Shown here one piece after another: positions 17,525 through 25,209 of a stretch of DNA of 36,229 nucleotides (position 1 is its first letter; each line of letters opens with the position of its first letter). Made by a program: the position numbers and the translations under genes. Location of the stretch: contig JAILHV010000241.1 in assembly GCA_024695625.1 (NCBI GenBank), forward strand, positions 1 through 36,229, given 5' to 3'. The notes below the pieces were generated by a model. It ran no database searches, was not told the origin of the DNA, and was given only the letters and a program-made list of their open reading frames with translations. Source of the DNA: Treponema sp. (GTDB lineage: Bacteria; Spirochaetota; Spirochaetia; Treponematales; Treponemataceae).

Positions 17525-18943
17525 TTGAATTCAGTTTTTTGTGCGGACATTGGAACTTCCTCTCTTAAGGCAGCGCTCATTGATTTTAGTGGGCGCGTGC
17601 TTGCTTTTAGCCGGGTGCAGTTTGGGCTTTTTTATACGGACCATGCGGCTGGGGAGTGGCTTGGGGCTTTGCGCAAGGCTTTGGGGGATTGCATTGCTTC
17701 TGGCAAATTAGGTTCTTTTGCTAACACGGGCGCTTCTTGCACTGGTACTTCTGGTGCTAACATCTGTGACACCGCTGGCACATCTGTTTTGTCTGCTAAC
17801 GCTGGCACTTCTGGGCAAGACACACAAATCTCCATCGATGCAATTTGCATAAGCGGAAACGGTCCGACTCTTTGCGGAAGAGATGGGCAGACTCTTCTTT
17901 GGAACGCAGACATTGGGGCTGTGGCTGGGGGTGACACTGGTAGCGGTACCGCTGACACATCAGTTCCTTCTGCTAACACAAAATCGCTTTACATTCCCCG
18001 CATTCTGGGCTTTGCAAAAAGATTCCCAAGCTACTGGCAGCAAAAAGACTGCACTGTTTTTTCTGGCCCGGAATATTTGATTTATCTTCTTACAGGAAAA
18101 GCACTTTCCATACTGCCGGAAGAAAGATTTTTGGAAGCCTATTGGGGCAAGGGCGGATTTGAAGAGGCAGGTCTTTCCGAAAAAGATGCAGAAATTGCCA
18201 TGCAAAAGCTTCCAACTTTTGTGCCACCCGCAAGCATAGCAGGGACTCTTACAAAGGAAGCAGCGGCATTTCTTGGCGGAATAAAAGACGGAATTCCGGT
18301 TGTTTGCGGCGCGCCGGATTTTATAAGCGCACTTGTTGGAACCAACACGCTAAGGGCTGGCCTTTTCTGCGACCGTGCCGGTTCAAGCGAGGGAATAAAC
18401 CTTTGCACGTCAAAGCCTGTGGTAGGGCAGGGGATAAGGACTCTTCCTTCCATAATACCTGGCCTTTGGAATGCAAGCGTCCTTTTGCCAGAAAGCGGTG
18501 AAAGATTCAGTGCCTACAGGGAAAAGATTAGCCGCCTTTACGCAAGACCAATTTCCCTGGACGAGATGGTTCAGATTCTTTTGCAAAGCGACGGTTCTCT
18601 TGTGGAGCTTGACCAGGGCAAGTACCTGATGCTGCAGACAGCCATGATGGTGAGGGACGGCCTAAATGCTTTGTGGCGGGCGGCGGAAGAAAGCGATGCA
18701 GTTCCTTTGCTAAAGGCAGAGATGACCGTAACTGGCGGTCAGGCGGAAAATGCCCTGTGGAACCAGATGAAGGCCAATGTTACCGGCTACACCGTCTACA
18801 CCCAGAGCCTTGTTCACGCAGAGCTTACCGGAGATGCAGTCTTTGCCCTCCTTGCACTTGGACTTTACAAAGACATACATTCTGCTGCTGCCGTGGTTTG
18901 CAAAAGGGACTGCTGCTACGAACCTCAGGAAGTTATAAAATGA
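17525..18943 (+). CDS. FGGY-family carbohydrate kinase with low-complexity inserts
   Basis: Phosphorylates a sugar or polyol; the substrate is not deducible, though the type is close to xylulokinase. The phosphate-binding DIGTSSLKAALID starts at residue 8. ISGNGPTLCGRDG (109-121) and GPEYLIYLLTG follow, then PDFISALVGTNTLRAGLFCDRAGSSEGINL and VTGGQAENALWNQMKANVTG, both characteristic FGGY blocks. Start: the only in-frame initiator before motif I is TTG at 17525, with no ribosome site, 1 nt after the prs stop, implying translation by coupling. Odd features: Ser/Thr/Gly/Ala-rich inserts at 64-100 and 131-153, sharing AGTSVLSANA and ADTSVPSANT. It overlaps the next start as ATGA. Confidence 0.9.
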   Translation: MNSVFCADIGTSSLKAALIDFSGRVLAFSRVQFGLFYTDHAAGEWLGALRKALGDCIASGKLGSFANTGASCTGTSGANICDTAGTSVLSANAGTSGQDTQISIDAICISGNGPTLCGRDGQTLLWNADIGAVAGGDTGSGTADTSVPSANTKSLYIPRILGFAKRFPSYWQQKDCTVFSGPEYLIYLLTGKALSILPEERFLEAYWGKGGFEEAGLSEKDAEIAMQKLPTFVPPASIAGTLTKEAAAFLGGIKDGIPVVCGAPDFISALVGTNTLRAGLFCDRAGSSEGINLCTSKPVVGQGIRTLPSIIPGLWNASVLLPESGERFSAYREKISRLYARPISLDEMVQILLQSDGSLVELDQGKYLMLQTAMMVRDGLNALWRAAEESDAVPLLKAEMTVTGGQAENALWNQMKANVTGYTVYTQSLVHAELTGDAVFALLALGLYKDIHSAAAVVCKRDCCYEPQEVIK

Positions 18944-19593
18944 AAGTTTACAAGATACCCAAAAACTTAAAGACGATAATCTTTGACATAGACGGAACCC
19001 TCTACACAAACCAGGCCTTTGTGCTTGAACAGGTGGACGTACAGATAAGGCACTTTGCAGACCTTAACGGAATGAGCCACCAGGAAGCCCGGGAAAAAAT
19101 AGCCGCTTACCGAAAGAAGTGGAGCCACGAGCACGGCGGAAAAAAGATAAGCCTTGGCAACACCTTTACCGCCTTTGGTGTGGACATAGAAACCAGCATA
19201 AAATGGCGCAATTCACTTTTGCACCCGGAGCAGTACCTTGGCCATGATGAGGAGCTAAAAAGCGTGCTTGAAAGCCTGGGAAAAAAATACGAGCTTATCT
19301 GCGTAACAAACAATCCTGTGGATGCCGCCCGGCGTACACTTTGCGCAATTGGCATAGACAAGACCCTGCCGCGGATTATTGGCCTTGACACCTGCAAAAA
19401 GTCCAAGCCTGCCCGCGAAGTGCTGGAACTTGCCGCCTCGCAAACCTCTGCCAGCTTTGACGCCTGCCTTAGCGTTGGCGACCGTTACGACATAGACCTT
19501 GCCCTTCCGCTTGAACTTGGAATGGGAGCCCTTCTTGTAGACGGTGCGGAGGATGTTAAAAAACTGCCTGAACTTATAGCCGGTAATATCTAG
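18940..19593 (+). CDS. HAD hydrolase (pyrimidine 5'-nucleotidase-like)
   Basis: A 217-residue HAD-superfamily phosphatase. Motif I is IIFDIDGTLYTN (nucleophile about Asp15), a helical cap lies between 30 and 100, motif II is CVTNNP, motif III is the KKSKPAREV lysine, and motif IV is VGDRYDIDLALP. The DIDGTLY start and GDR-D-D pattern fit the pyrimidine 5'-nucleotidase/YjjG-like group, but the substrate is not certain. The start overlaps the kinase stop by ATGA, and AGGA lies 9 nt before it. The longer frame from 18673 lies inside the kinase gene. With prs and a sugar kinase upstream, a role in pentose or nucleotide turnover is a reasonable inference. Confidence 0.87.
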   Translation: MKVYKIPKNLKTIIFDIDGTLYTNQAFVLEQVDVQIRHFADLNGMSHQEAREKIAAYRKKWSHEHGGKKISLGNTFTAFGVDIETSIKWRNSLLHPEQYLGHDEELKSVLESLGKKYELICVTNNPVDAARRTLCAIGIDKTLPRIIGLDTCKKSKPAREVLELAASQTSASFDACLSVGDRYDIDLALPLELGMGALLVDGAEDVKKLPELIAGNI

Positions 19594-19607
19594 TCTCTTC
19601 TTTTTAT

Positions 19608-19749
19608 GGACGAACCTTCTAAATGCTCTACCATCTCTTTTTTTGGCTAATTCGACCGAATGTGCCTTTGCGTCACCGCCCTTCCGGGGTTCCCTAACGG
19701 TCATTGCCGCTGCGCGTCAACGCTACCGCGCCCCTACACGGCGGCGTAG
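19608..19749 (-). repeat. GC-rich dispersed intergenic repeat, copy B
   Basis: Occupies most of the gene-free stretch 19594-19915. Read on the minus strand it begins CTACGCCGCCGTG, as copy D does, and 29 bases (19665-19693) are identical to the reverse complement of 34890-34918 in copy D. The CGGTCGAATTAGCC block (19645-19658) and GGTAGAGCA (19624-19632) also recur in D in the same order, followed in both by TCGTCC. No ORF is convincing here. Confidence 0.75.
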
Positions 19750-19771
19750 AATTATTTGGATCTTTAAACAG

Positions 19772-19808
19772 AAAAAAGGCAGCCTCAAGTTAAAAACCTG
19801 AAGCCGCC
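19772..19808 (-). terminator. Intrinsic terminator of the SPFH gene
   Basis: On the minus strand GGCGGCTTCAGG (19808-19797), a 7-nt loop, CTTGAGGCTGCC (19789-19778) and six T. The 12-bp stem contains three G-U pairs that would be A-C mismatches if read from the other strand, so it is directional and serves the gene at 19916. Between it and that gene nothing else is visible. Confidence 0.8.
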
Positions 19809-19915
19809 CTGTAATTTTTTAAGTATGCCCTTGCCAGGCTCTCTGGAAACTTCCTTGCGAAAGACCCGGCAATCTTCTTGCTTAATTAACGCTTTACGAT
19901 TTTTACGACAGCCTT

Positions 19916-21238
19916 TTACTGCTGAACATCTGAATCGTCAAATACGTCACCGCATTCTGGGCAGAATTTTGGCGGATTGTGTGGATCCGGTGGAACCCAA
20001 CCGCACTTGTCGCACTTGTAGAGAGGTGCCCCTGCCGGTTTTTTTGCACCGCAGTTCTGGCAGAATTTACCCTGGTTTACGGTTCCGCAAGAGCATGTCC
20101 ATCCTGCCGTTGCCTCTGGTTTTGGTGCACCGCATTCTGGGCAGAATTTTCCGCTTGCCTGTGCGCCGCACTTTGGACACTTCCATCCGCCTGCTGCCGG
20201 GGCCTGCTGCTGTGTCTGCTGGACTTGCTGAGCCTGCTGAGGCTGATTCTGCTGGAACTGGTAGCCGCCTCCCATCATTCCCATCATTCCCATGCCCATA
20301 AAGCCTGTTGCTGCCCCTGCGGAATTTCCTGCCGCAGTGTTCATTGCGGTTGCCATCTGGGTTGCCATCATTGCGTCGCGCCTTGAGGGATCCATATAAG
20401 CAGCCTGTTCCTGCATCTGCTTAATCTTCTTTTCGTCTTCGTCGTTGGCCTTGAGTGATGCAATGGAAAGGGAAACAAGCTTGAATCCGTACTGCTGACC
20501 CCATTTTGAGGTGAGCTTTTGGTTAAGTACGTCTGCCATTTCTTCCGTATGTCCCATCAAAGCGGAATAGCGGATGCCTTTTTCTGAAAGAACAGCAAAT
20601 GCTGGCTGCAGAGCATGAAGGAGGTCGTCTCTCATCTGTCCTTCTATTTCTGAACGTGAGTACTGCTCGCTTACATTAGCCGCGACATTAGTATAGAAGA
20701 GAATCGGGTCTACAATCTTGAAGACGTATTCGCCGAAGCACTTTATGCCAATGTCCATGTCTAAGGCTGCCCTCTGGTCAACAACGCGCCATGTAATTGC
20801 GTTCGGTGTGCCGAATTTGTTGCCCAAAATCTGCTTTGTGTTTACGTAGTAAACCCTCTGGTCTTTTGGTGGCTCTCCACCGAATGTAAAGCGGCGTCCA
20901 AATTCCTTAAATGTGTCAAGGATGCTTTCGCCGAGTTTTCCTGCAAAGATTGAAGGCTCAGTTGATGAATCATAAACGAATTCGCCCGGTTCTGCACAGA
21001 TTTCTGCAACTTTGCCGTTGTCTACGATAATCATGCACTGTCCGTCCGCAACCGCAATCACAGAGCCCTTGGATATTATGTTGTCCGTTCCCTTTGTGTT
21101 GGAGGAACGCTTTCCTACGCGCTTTTGGCCTTTGACCATGAGTACGTCGTTTGGCAAGGCCTCACAGTAAAAATACTCTTTCCACTGGTCGGCAAGTGTT
21201 CCGCCCGCCGCACCCAATGCTGCTGAAATCAAACCCAT
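19916..21238 (-). CDS. SPFH-domain protein with three C-terminal zinc ribbons
   Basis: A 440-residue protein of the SPFH-domain group sometimes annotated as virion core protein-like. Residues 1-290 hold the SPFH (stomatin/flotillin-like) domain, with LPNDVLMVKG near 30, GEFVYD and YYVNTKQILG, and a helical end. A Met/Gly/Gln-rich linker with MGMGMMGMMGGG and QQAQQVQQTQQQ runs to 350. Three zinc ribbons follow from 352: CPKC...CPEC, CSC...CQNC and CDKC...CPEC. Such proteins are soluble scaffolds of unknown role, and may assemble rings or patches at the membrane. The start has AGGAG 6 nt upstream. Monocistronic: its own promoter and terminator flank it. Confidence 0.88.
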   Translation of the reverse strand: MGLISAALGAAGGTLADQWKEYFYCEALPNDVLMVKGQKRVGKRSSNTKGTDNIISKGSVIAVADGQCMIIVDNGKVAEICAEPGEFVYDSSTEPSIFAGKLGESILDTFKEFGRRFTFGGEPPKDQRVYYVNTKQILGNKFGTPNAITWRVVDQRAALDMDIGIKCFGEYVFKIVDPILFYTNVAANVSEQYSRSEIEGQMRDDLLHALQPAFAVLSEKGIRYSALMGHTEEMADVLNQKLTSKWGQQYGFKLVSLSIASLKANDEDEKKIKQMQEQAAYMDPSRRDAMMATQMATAMNTAAGNSAGAATGFMGMGMMGMMGGGYQFQQNQPQQAQQVQQTQQQAPAAGGWKCPKCGAQASGKFCPECGAPKPEATAGWTCSCGTVNQGKFCQNCGAKKPAGAPLYKCDKCGWVPPDPHNPPKFCPECGDVFDDSDVQQ

Positions 21239-21312
21239 AGTTTGCTCCTAAAAAATGAGGTTTTTTCTAGGCCGCTCCAAACGGTAGAACCATGAATCGG
21301 CACTATACATTC

Positions 21313-21340
21313 ATTATAATATATATTTTCCATAAAACAA
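21313..21340 (-). promoter_or_regulatory. Promoter of the SPFH gene
   Basis: On the minus strand TTGTTT (21340-21335), a 16-nt spacer, then a perfect TATAAT (21318-21313). This gives a leader of about 70 nt before the ATG at 21238. Confidence 0.6.
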
Positions 21341-21436
21341 GAAAAATTTAAGGAAATACAGGGAAATCTGATTTTACAGGGGGGAGGGGGAATAAAATAA
21401 TGAAAAATTATTTTTGAATTTATGTTTTTGGGTTAA

Positions 21437-21465
21437 TTGATTTTTTTGGGGGCCGATATTTTATA
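21437..21465 (+). promoter_or_regulatory. Promoter of the 33-residue membrane peptide
   Basis: TTGATT (21437-21442), a 17-nt spacer, then TTTATA (21460-21465), about 27 nt of leader ending in GGAGGAG. Just upstream the stretch 21378-21389 is a run of six and five G's around one A, of unknown meaning. Confidence 0.5.
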
Positions 21466-21498
21466 GGAAGAGTTTCAATTTTATTTATGGAGGAGTTT

Positions 21499-21600
21499 AT
21501 GCTTGAAATTTTAGCTCAGGTTGTTATTGCCGCTTTTATGGCTTTTTTTGCAGTTGGTTCTTTTTTGCTGAATTCCGGTAAGGATATGGGAGTCCGCTAG
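21499..21600 (+). CDS. 33-residue single-span membrane peptide
   Basis: Encodes MLEILAQVVIAAFMAFF followed by AVGSFLLNSGKDMGVR. A single hydrophobic helix of about 22 residues is followed by a short, positively charged tail. Evidence for translation is a near-perfect Shine-Dalgarno GGAGGAG (21489-21495) 3 nt before the ATG, with a promoter-like sequence at correct distance ahead. Its stop TAG (21598-21600) shares the tetranucleotide CTAG with the stop of uvrC on the other strand, so the genes meet tail-to-tail with a 3-bp overlap. I do not recognise the family. Small one-helix proteins often regulate or stabilise larger membrane complexes; here nothing indicates the partner. Confidence 0.6.
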   Translation: MLEILAQVVIAAFMAFFAVGSFLLNSGKDMGVR

Positions 21601-23630
21601 TCTTCCGGTTCTGCCGCCATCATTCCGTCTTCTTCGATATTTTCGTCCAGTTCGTATTCCTCGTCTGCAGCCTGGCGTGCAAGGTCCGAGAGCATCTGCG
21701 CGTGTGCGGCTTTTTGCCAGGTTGTTCCTGCCTCACCAAGCGAAAGTGCCTGCTTTTCCTTCCTCTGGTTCTGCTTTTCAAGCTCATTTTTTGCGGCAAG
21801 TAGCAGGGCTGTTGCGGCATCTGCCCTAAAATGCAGCAGCTGGGCAAGTTCGGCTTCCGGGGCTTTTGCAAGTGCCTGGAGCGTTCCGTACTTTTTCATA
21901 AGGATTTTGTCCCTTTCCTTTCCGATTCCGGGCAGTTTTATGAAGGGCGAGACCGTGTTTTCCTTTGTGCGCAGGTTCTGGTTGCGGCTGGTGGCAAAGC
22001 GGTGGGTTTCGTCGCGTACGCGTTGAAGCAGTCTTAAAGCGTCACTTCGTTTGGGCAGGCATACCGGCTCTGATGTGTGGGGCCGCCATATTTCTTCGTC
22101 CCTTTTGGCAAGTCCCGCTATGGGGATGTCGGCTCCAAGTGCCTTGAGGATTCCGTCTACTGCGTTAACCTGTCCAATGCCACCGTCTATCAGGAGCAGG
22201 TCGGGTAGGGGCTGCTTTTCGTTTATTAGCCTTGTGTATCGCCTTGACGTTGCCTCCCTCATTGACTGGAAGTCGTCTATGTAGCCGTCGGTTGTCTTTA
22301 GGCGGAAGTAGCGGTAGTTTTTTTTGTCCGGGTTTCCGTTGTAGAAGCTGATTAGCGATGCCACTGGGAATTTTCCGCCAATGTGGGCTATGTCGAAGCC
22401 TTCTATTCTAACAGGCAGGCGCGGGAGTCCCAAAACCTTCTGCAGTTCTTCCATTGCGGGGAAGTCGCCCCTTTCGCGTACCCGGCGGATTATGTCTTCG
22501 CGGGCATTTTCCTGTGCCATCTGTATTGCGGCCAGGTGCAGCTTTGCCTGGGGGATTGTGGGCTTTGCAACTATAATCTGGCAGTCTATTTTGTAGGTTT
22601 CGCTGAACCACCTCTTCATTATTTCCATTCCGTCTTCCGTTACCACGTATATTGAAGGCGGGATGTCTTCTTTTGAGCTGTAGTAGGATGCCATGAATTC
22701 GCCAAGGATTTCCGTGTCTTCGTTTAGGGTTATCGTGCGATAGTTGTCCCTGCCAAGGAGTTTTCCGCTTCTGATTCTTAGCACGGTAAAGCTTACCAGT
22801 TCCCCTTCACGCCATGAGGCTATGTAGTCGCGGTCACTTCCGTCGAAGCTTTCTACTATATTCTGGTTTTTGAGTACGGATAGCGCCCTTAGACCGTCGC
22901 GGAGTCTTGCGGCTTTTTCAAAATTGAGCGACTGGGCGGCGGCCTTCATTTCGCTTTCAAGTTTTTTTGCCGTTTCTTCTCCTTTGTTCTCAAGAAGTGT
23001 ACAGATTTCTTCGATAAATTCAGTATAGGTGGAGTGGTCTACCTGTTTGCAGCAGGGAGCCATGCATCTGCCGATATGGTAATACATGCACGGCGAGGCC
23101 TTTTTTTTAAAGGTTTTGCAGTGGCGCAGCGGATAAATTTCGTAGAGGGTGTCGGTAAAAACATCCAGAGCAGTTGCATCGGGGAAGGGGCCAAAGTATT
23201 TGGAGCCATCCTGGACAATTCTCCTTGTTTTGTATACCCTCGGGAACTTTTCGTTCGTTACGCGCAGCACTGGGTATGATTTTCCGTCCTTCAAATCTAT
23301 GTTGTAGCGGGGGGAAAATTTTTTTATGAGGTTGTTTTCCAGTAAAAATGCTTCATACTCATTGTTAGTTGTTATGTATTCAATTGAGCGGGCGTTGTGG
23401 ACCAACAGCCTTGTCTTGATGTCCTTGCTTCCACTAAAATAGGAAGAAAGGCGGTTCTTGAGGTTTTTTGCCTTGCCAACGTAAATGACAGTTCCTTCGG
23501 CGTTCTTCCACATATAGACACCGCTTTGGGACGGGGCTTTTAGGGCGGTCTGGTGGAGGATTTCTCTTGGATCGGGCTGCGGTGAAAGCTGCGGTGAATC
23601 TGAATTTAATTGCTGGTCGGAACTATGCAT
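21597..23630 (-). CDS. uvrC: Excinuclease ABC subunit C
   Basis: Makes the dual incision in nucleotide excision repair after UvrAB recognise damage. The 677 residues contain a GIY-YIG nuclease (GVYMWKNAEGTVIYVGKAKNLKNRL, about 37-62), a cysteine cluster (CMYYHIGRCMAPCC), a UVR UvrB-binding motif (ESEMKAAAQSLNFEKAARLRD), an RNase H-like endonuclease half (EGFDIAHIGG, LLLIDGGIGQVNAV, HRFATSRN) and a helix-hairpin-helix (LPGIGKERDKILMKKYG). It is longer than usual (~610) through a charged C-terminal tail of ~60 residues and a Pro/Gln/Ser-rich leader. No other in-frame initiator precedes the nuclease domain, so ATG 23630 stands. No ribosome site precedes it and the putative promoter predicts +1 at the ATG. 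Confidence 0.96.
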   Translation of the reverse strand: MHSSDQQLNSDSPQLSPQPDPREILHQTALKAPSQSGVYMWKNAEGTVIYVGKAKNLKNRLSSYFSGSKDIKTRLLVHNARSIEYITTNNEYEAFLLENNLIKKFSPRYNIDLKDGKSYPVLRVTNEKFPRVYKTRRIVQDGSKYFGPFPDATALDVFTDTLYEIYPLRHCKTFKKKASPCMYYHIGRCMAPCCKQVDHSTYTEFIEEICTLLENKGEETAKKLESEMKAAAQSLNFEKAARLRDGLRALSVLKNQNIVESFDGSDRDYIASWREGELVSFTVLRIRSGKLLGRDNYRTITLNEDTEILGEFMASYYSSKEDIPPSIYVVTEDGMEIMKRWFSETYKIDCQIIVAKPTIPQAKLHLAAIQMAQENAREDIIRRVRERGDFPAMEELQKVLGLPRLPVRIEGFDIAHIGGKFPVASLISFYNGNPDKKNYRYFRLKTTDGYIDDFQSMREATSRRYTRLINEKQPLPDLLLIDGGIGQVNAVDGILKALGADIPIAGLAKRDEEIWRPHTSEPVCLPKRSDALRLLQRVRDETHRFATSRNQNLRTKENTVSPFIKLPGIGKERDKILMKKYGTLQALAKAPEAELAQLLHFRADAATALLLAAKNELEKQNQRKEKQALSLGEAGTTWQKAAHAQMLSDLARQAADEEYELDENIEEDGMMAAEPED

Positions 23631-25142
23631 AAGATAAGAATACTTTTTTTAGCCATATTTTGTCTACTCTTTGCAGGATTTTCTTTTTCTGAGGAAAAGA
23701 CACTGGTGCTCGGCGGAAATGCCGGTTGGGGCAGGCTCAAGTCTATGGATGGTCTTGCCTACGGTAAGGGCCGCTTTGGCTACACGAGCCTTGAGCTTGC
23801 AACCAACAGCCGGTCTGTTGACAAGGGCAGCGGTGCTGACAGCCAGCCTACTACGGACTTGCTGCTCGACTTTGAGGAAGCTGACGGTTCCTTTTCGGAC
23901 AGAACGGGCAACTATTCCGTTGCAGAAAAATCTTTTGTAAGCTCATCCAAGGTGAAGATGGGAAAGCATGCCGCCATGAGCCGCGGAAACGGTGGCCTAT
24001 CTCTTTGCGGAAGTGCAGATTCCCTTTTTGGCAGCAGCGGAAGCAAGGGTTCTTTCCTTATTGAATTCTGGCTTTGCCCCTCGATTGCAGAGAACGGCGA
24101 AATTGTATTCTCCTGGCGCTCTTCAAGGATGGAAAACGACTACCTTCTTTACCAGATGATTTCTGCAAGCTTCTTTAGCAACCACCTGCGCTGGGAATTC
24201 ATCAATGTGTTCAACGGATGGAAGAAGGACAACGGAACTGTTACGCTTTCCTGCCAGCGAACGATAATACCCGGCAACTGGGCCCACCACTCGATAAGCT
24301 TTGACGATGACACAGGCCTTTTGGAATACAGGATTGACGGTAAGATTGAGGCCCTGCAGTATATCACGTCCAACGGCCACGAGCACGGGGGCAGCGTCTG
24401 CACGCCGCTTCTTGGCGTTAAGGCAAACATTGACATCTGCCCCAAGTACACCGGCTACATAGACGACTTTAGGATTCAGCGCACGGCAGAGAGCGAAACT
24501 GCAAGTTCCCTGCGCTACGACACATACAAGAGCAACGGAGGACGCTTCGTAAGCCAGCCGATTCTTATTTCACGCGGTGCAAAGCTTGAGCGCATCGATG
24601 CAATCGTAAACACTCCGTCCCAGACAGACGTGGCCTTCTACGTACGCAGCGGGGACAACCGCTTTGACTGGACAGACGACTATCCCAAGTGGGTTCCCGT
24701 CAAGAACCACGAGCAGATTGTGGGTGTAACAGGCCAGTACTTCCAGGTTTCAGGCGACCTTTACCCGGACGGAGGCGGCTCGCTTTCACCATCCGTTTCG
24801 GAGATAAAGCTTGCCTATACGGAAGTTCCGCTTCCCCTTCCTCCATTCTCTGTCTTTGCGGATGCAGGTGACGGTGAGGTTACACTTTCATGGAGCTATT
24901 CGGTTGACGACCAGACCGGCGGCTACATTGTATTCTATGGCGACAGACCAGGCGAATACCTTGGACAGGAAGCCTATGAGGGAGCATCTCCCCTGGACGT
25001 GGGCAATGTTTGCAGGATGAAATTCACAGGCCTTAAGAACGGCAAGATATATTACTTTGCGGTTGCATCATATTCAAAGAGCGACGGCAAAATTATGGGA
25101 ATACTTTCCAAGGAAGTCTACGCACGGCCTTTAAGAAAATAG
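23625..25142 (+). CDS. Secreted LamG-like and fibronectin type III protein
   Basis: A 505-residue exported protein. The signal peptide is MHKIRILFLAIFCLLFAGFS. At about 85-290 a LamG/concanavalin-like domain is suggested by LLLDFEEADGSFSDRTGNYS, FLIEFWLCPS, WAHHSISFDDDTGLLEYRIDG and GYIDDFRIQRTA, the usual strand order of these carbohydrate- or protein-binding jelly rolls. At about 410-500 a fibronectin type III module follows (GDGEVTLSWSYSVDDQTGGY to YYFAVASYSKSDG). Probably periplasmic or surface-located. The ATG (23625-23627) directly abuts the uvrC ATG on the other strand; no good ribosome site is visible. A TTG at 23610 would lie inside uvrC and precede the signal peptide. It is followed 67 bp later by the TPR gene. 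Confidence 0.85.
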   Translation: MHKIRILFLAIFCLLFAGFSFSEEKTLVLGGNAGWGRLKSMDGLAYGKGRFGYTSLELATNSRSVDKGSGADSQPTTDLLLDFEEADGSFSDRTGNYSVAEKSFVSSSKVKMGKHAAMSRGNGGLSLCGSADSLFGSSGSKGSFLIEFWLCPSIAENGEIVFSWRSSRMENDYLLYQMISASFFSNHLRWEFINVFNGWKKDNGTVTLSCQRTIIPGNWAHHSISFDDDTGLLEYRIDGKIEALQYITSNGHEHGGSVCTPLLGVKANIDICPKYTGYIDDFRIQRTAESETASSLRYDTYKSNGGRFVSQPILISRGAKLERIDAIVNTPSQTDVAFYVRSGDNRFDWTDDYPKWVPVKNHEQIVGVTGQYFQVSGDLYPDGGGSLSPSVSEIKLAYTEVPLPLPPFSVFADAGDGEVTLSWSYSVDDQTGGYIVFYGDRPGEYLGQEAYEGASPLDVGNVCRMKFTGLKNGKIYYFAVASYSKSDGKIMGILSKEVYARPLRK

Positions 25143-25209
25143 CTTTTACAGGCTTTTGAAGACGGATGCTTTAATATAGAAGAATGTGCGGAAAAAAACA
25201 GGGGCATAT

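Noticed and set aside
19825..20386. Plus-strand frames rich in Cys/Arg/Leu opposite the SPFH gene's zinc-ribbon end
   Set aside because: The cysteines come from reading the zinc-ribbon codons backwards; no promoter or ribosome site.
21378..21389. G-rich run as a possible quadruplex
   Set aside because: Only two G-tracts are present; a stable four-tract quadruplex cannot form from this stretch alone.
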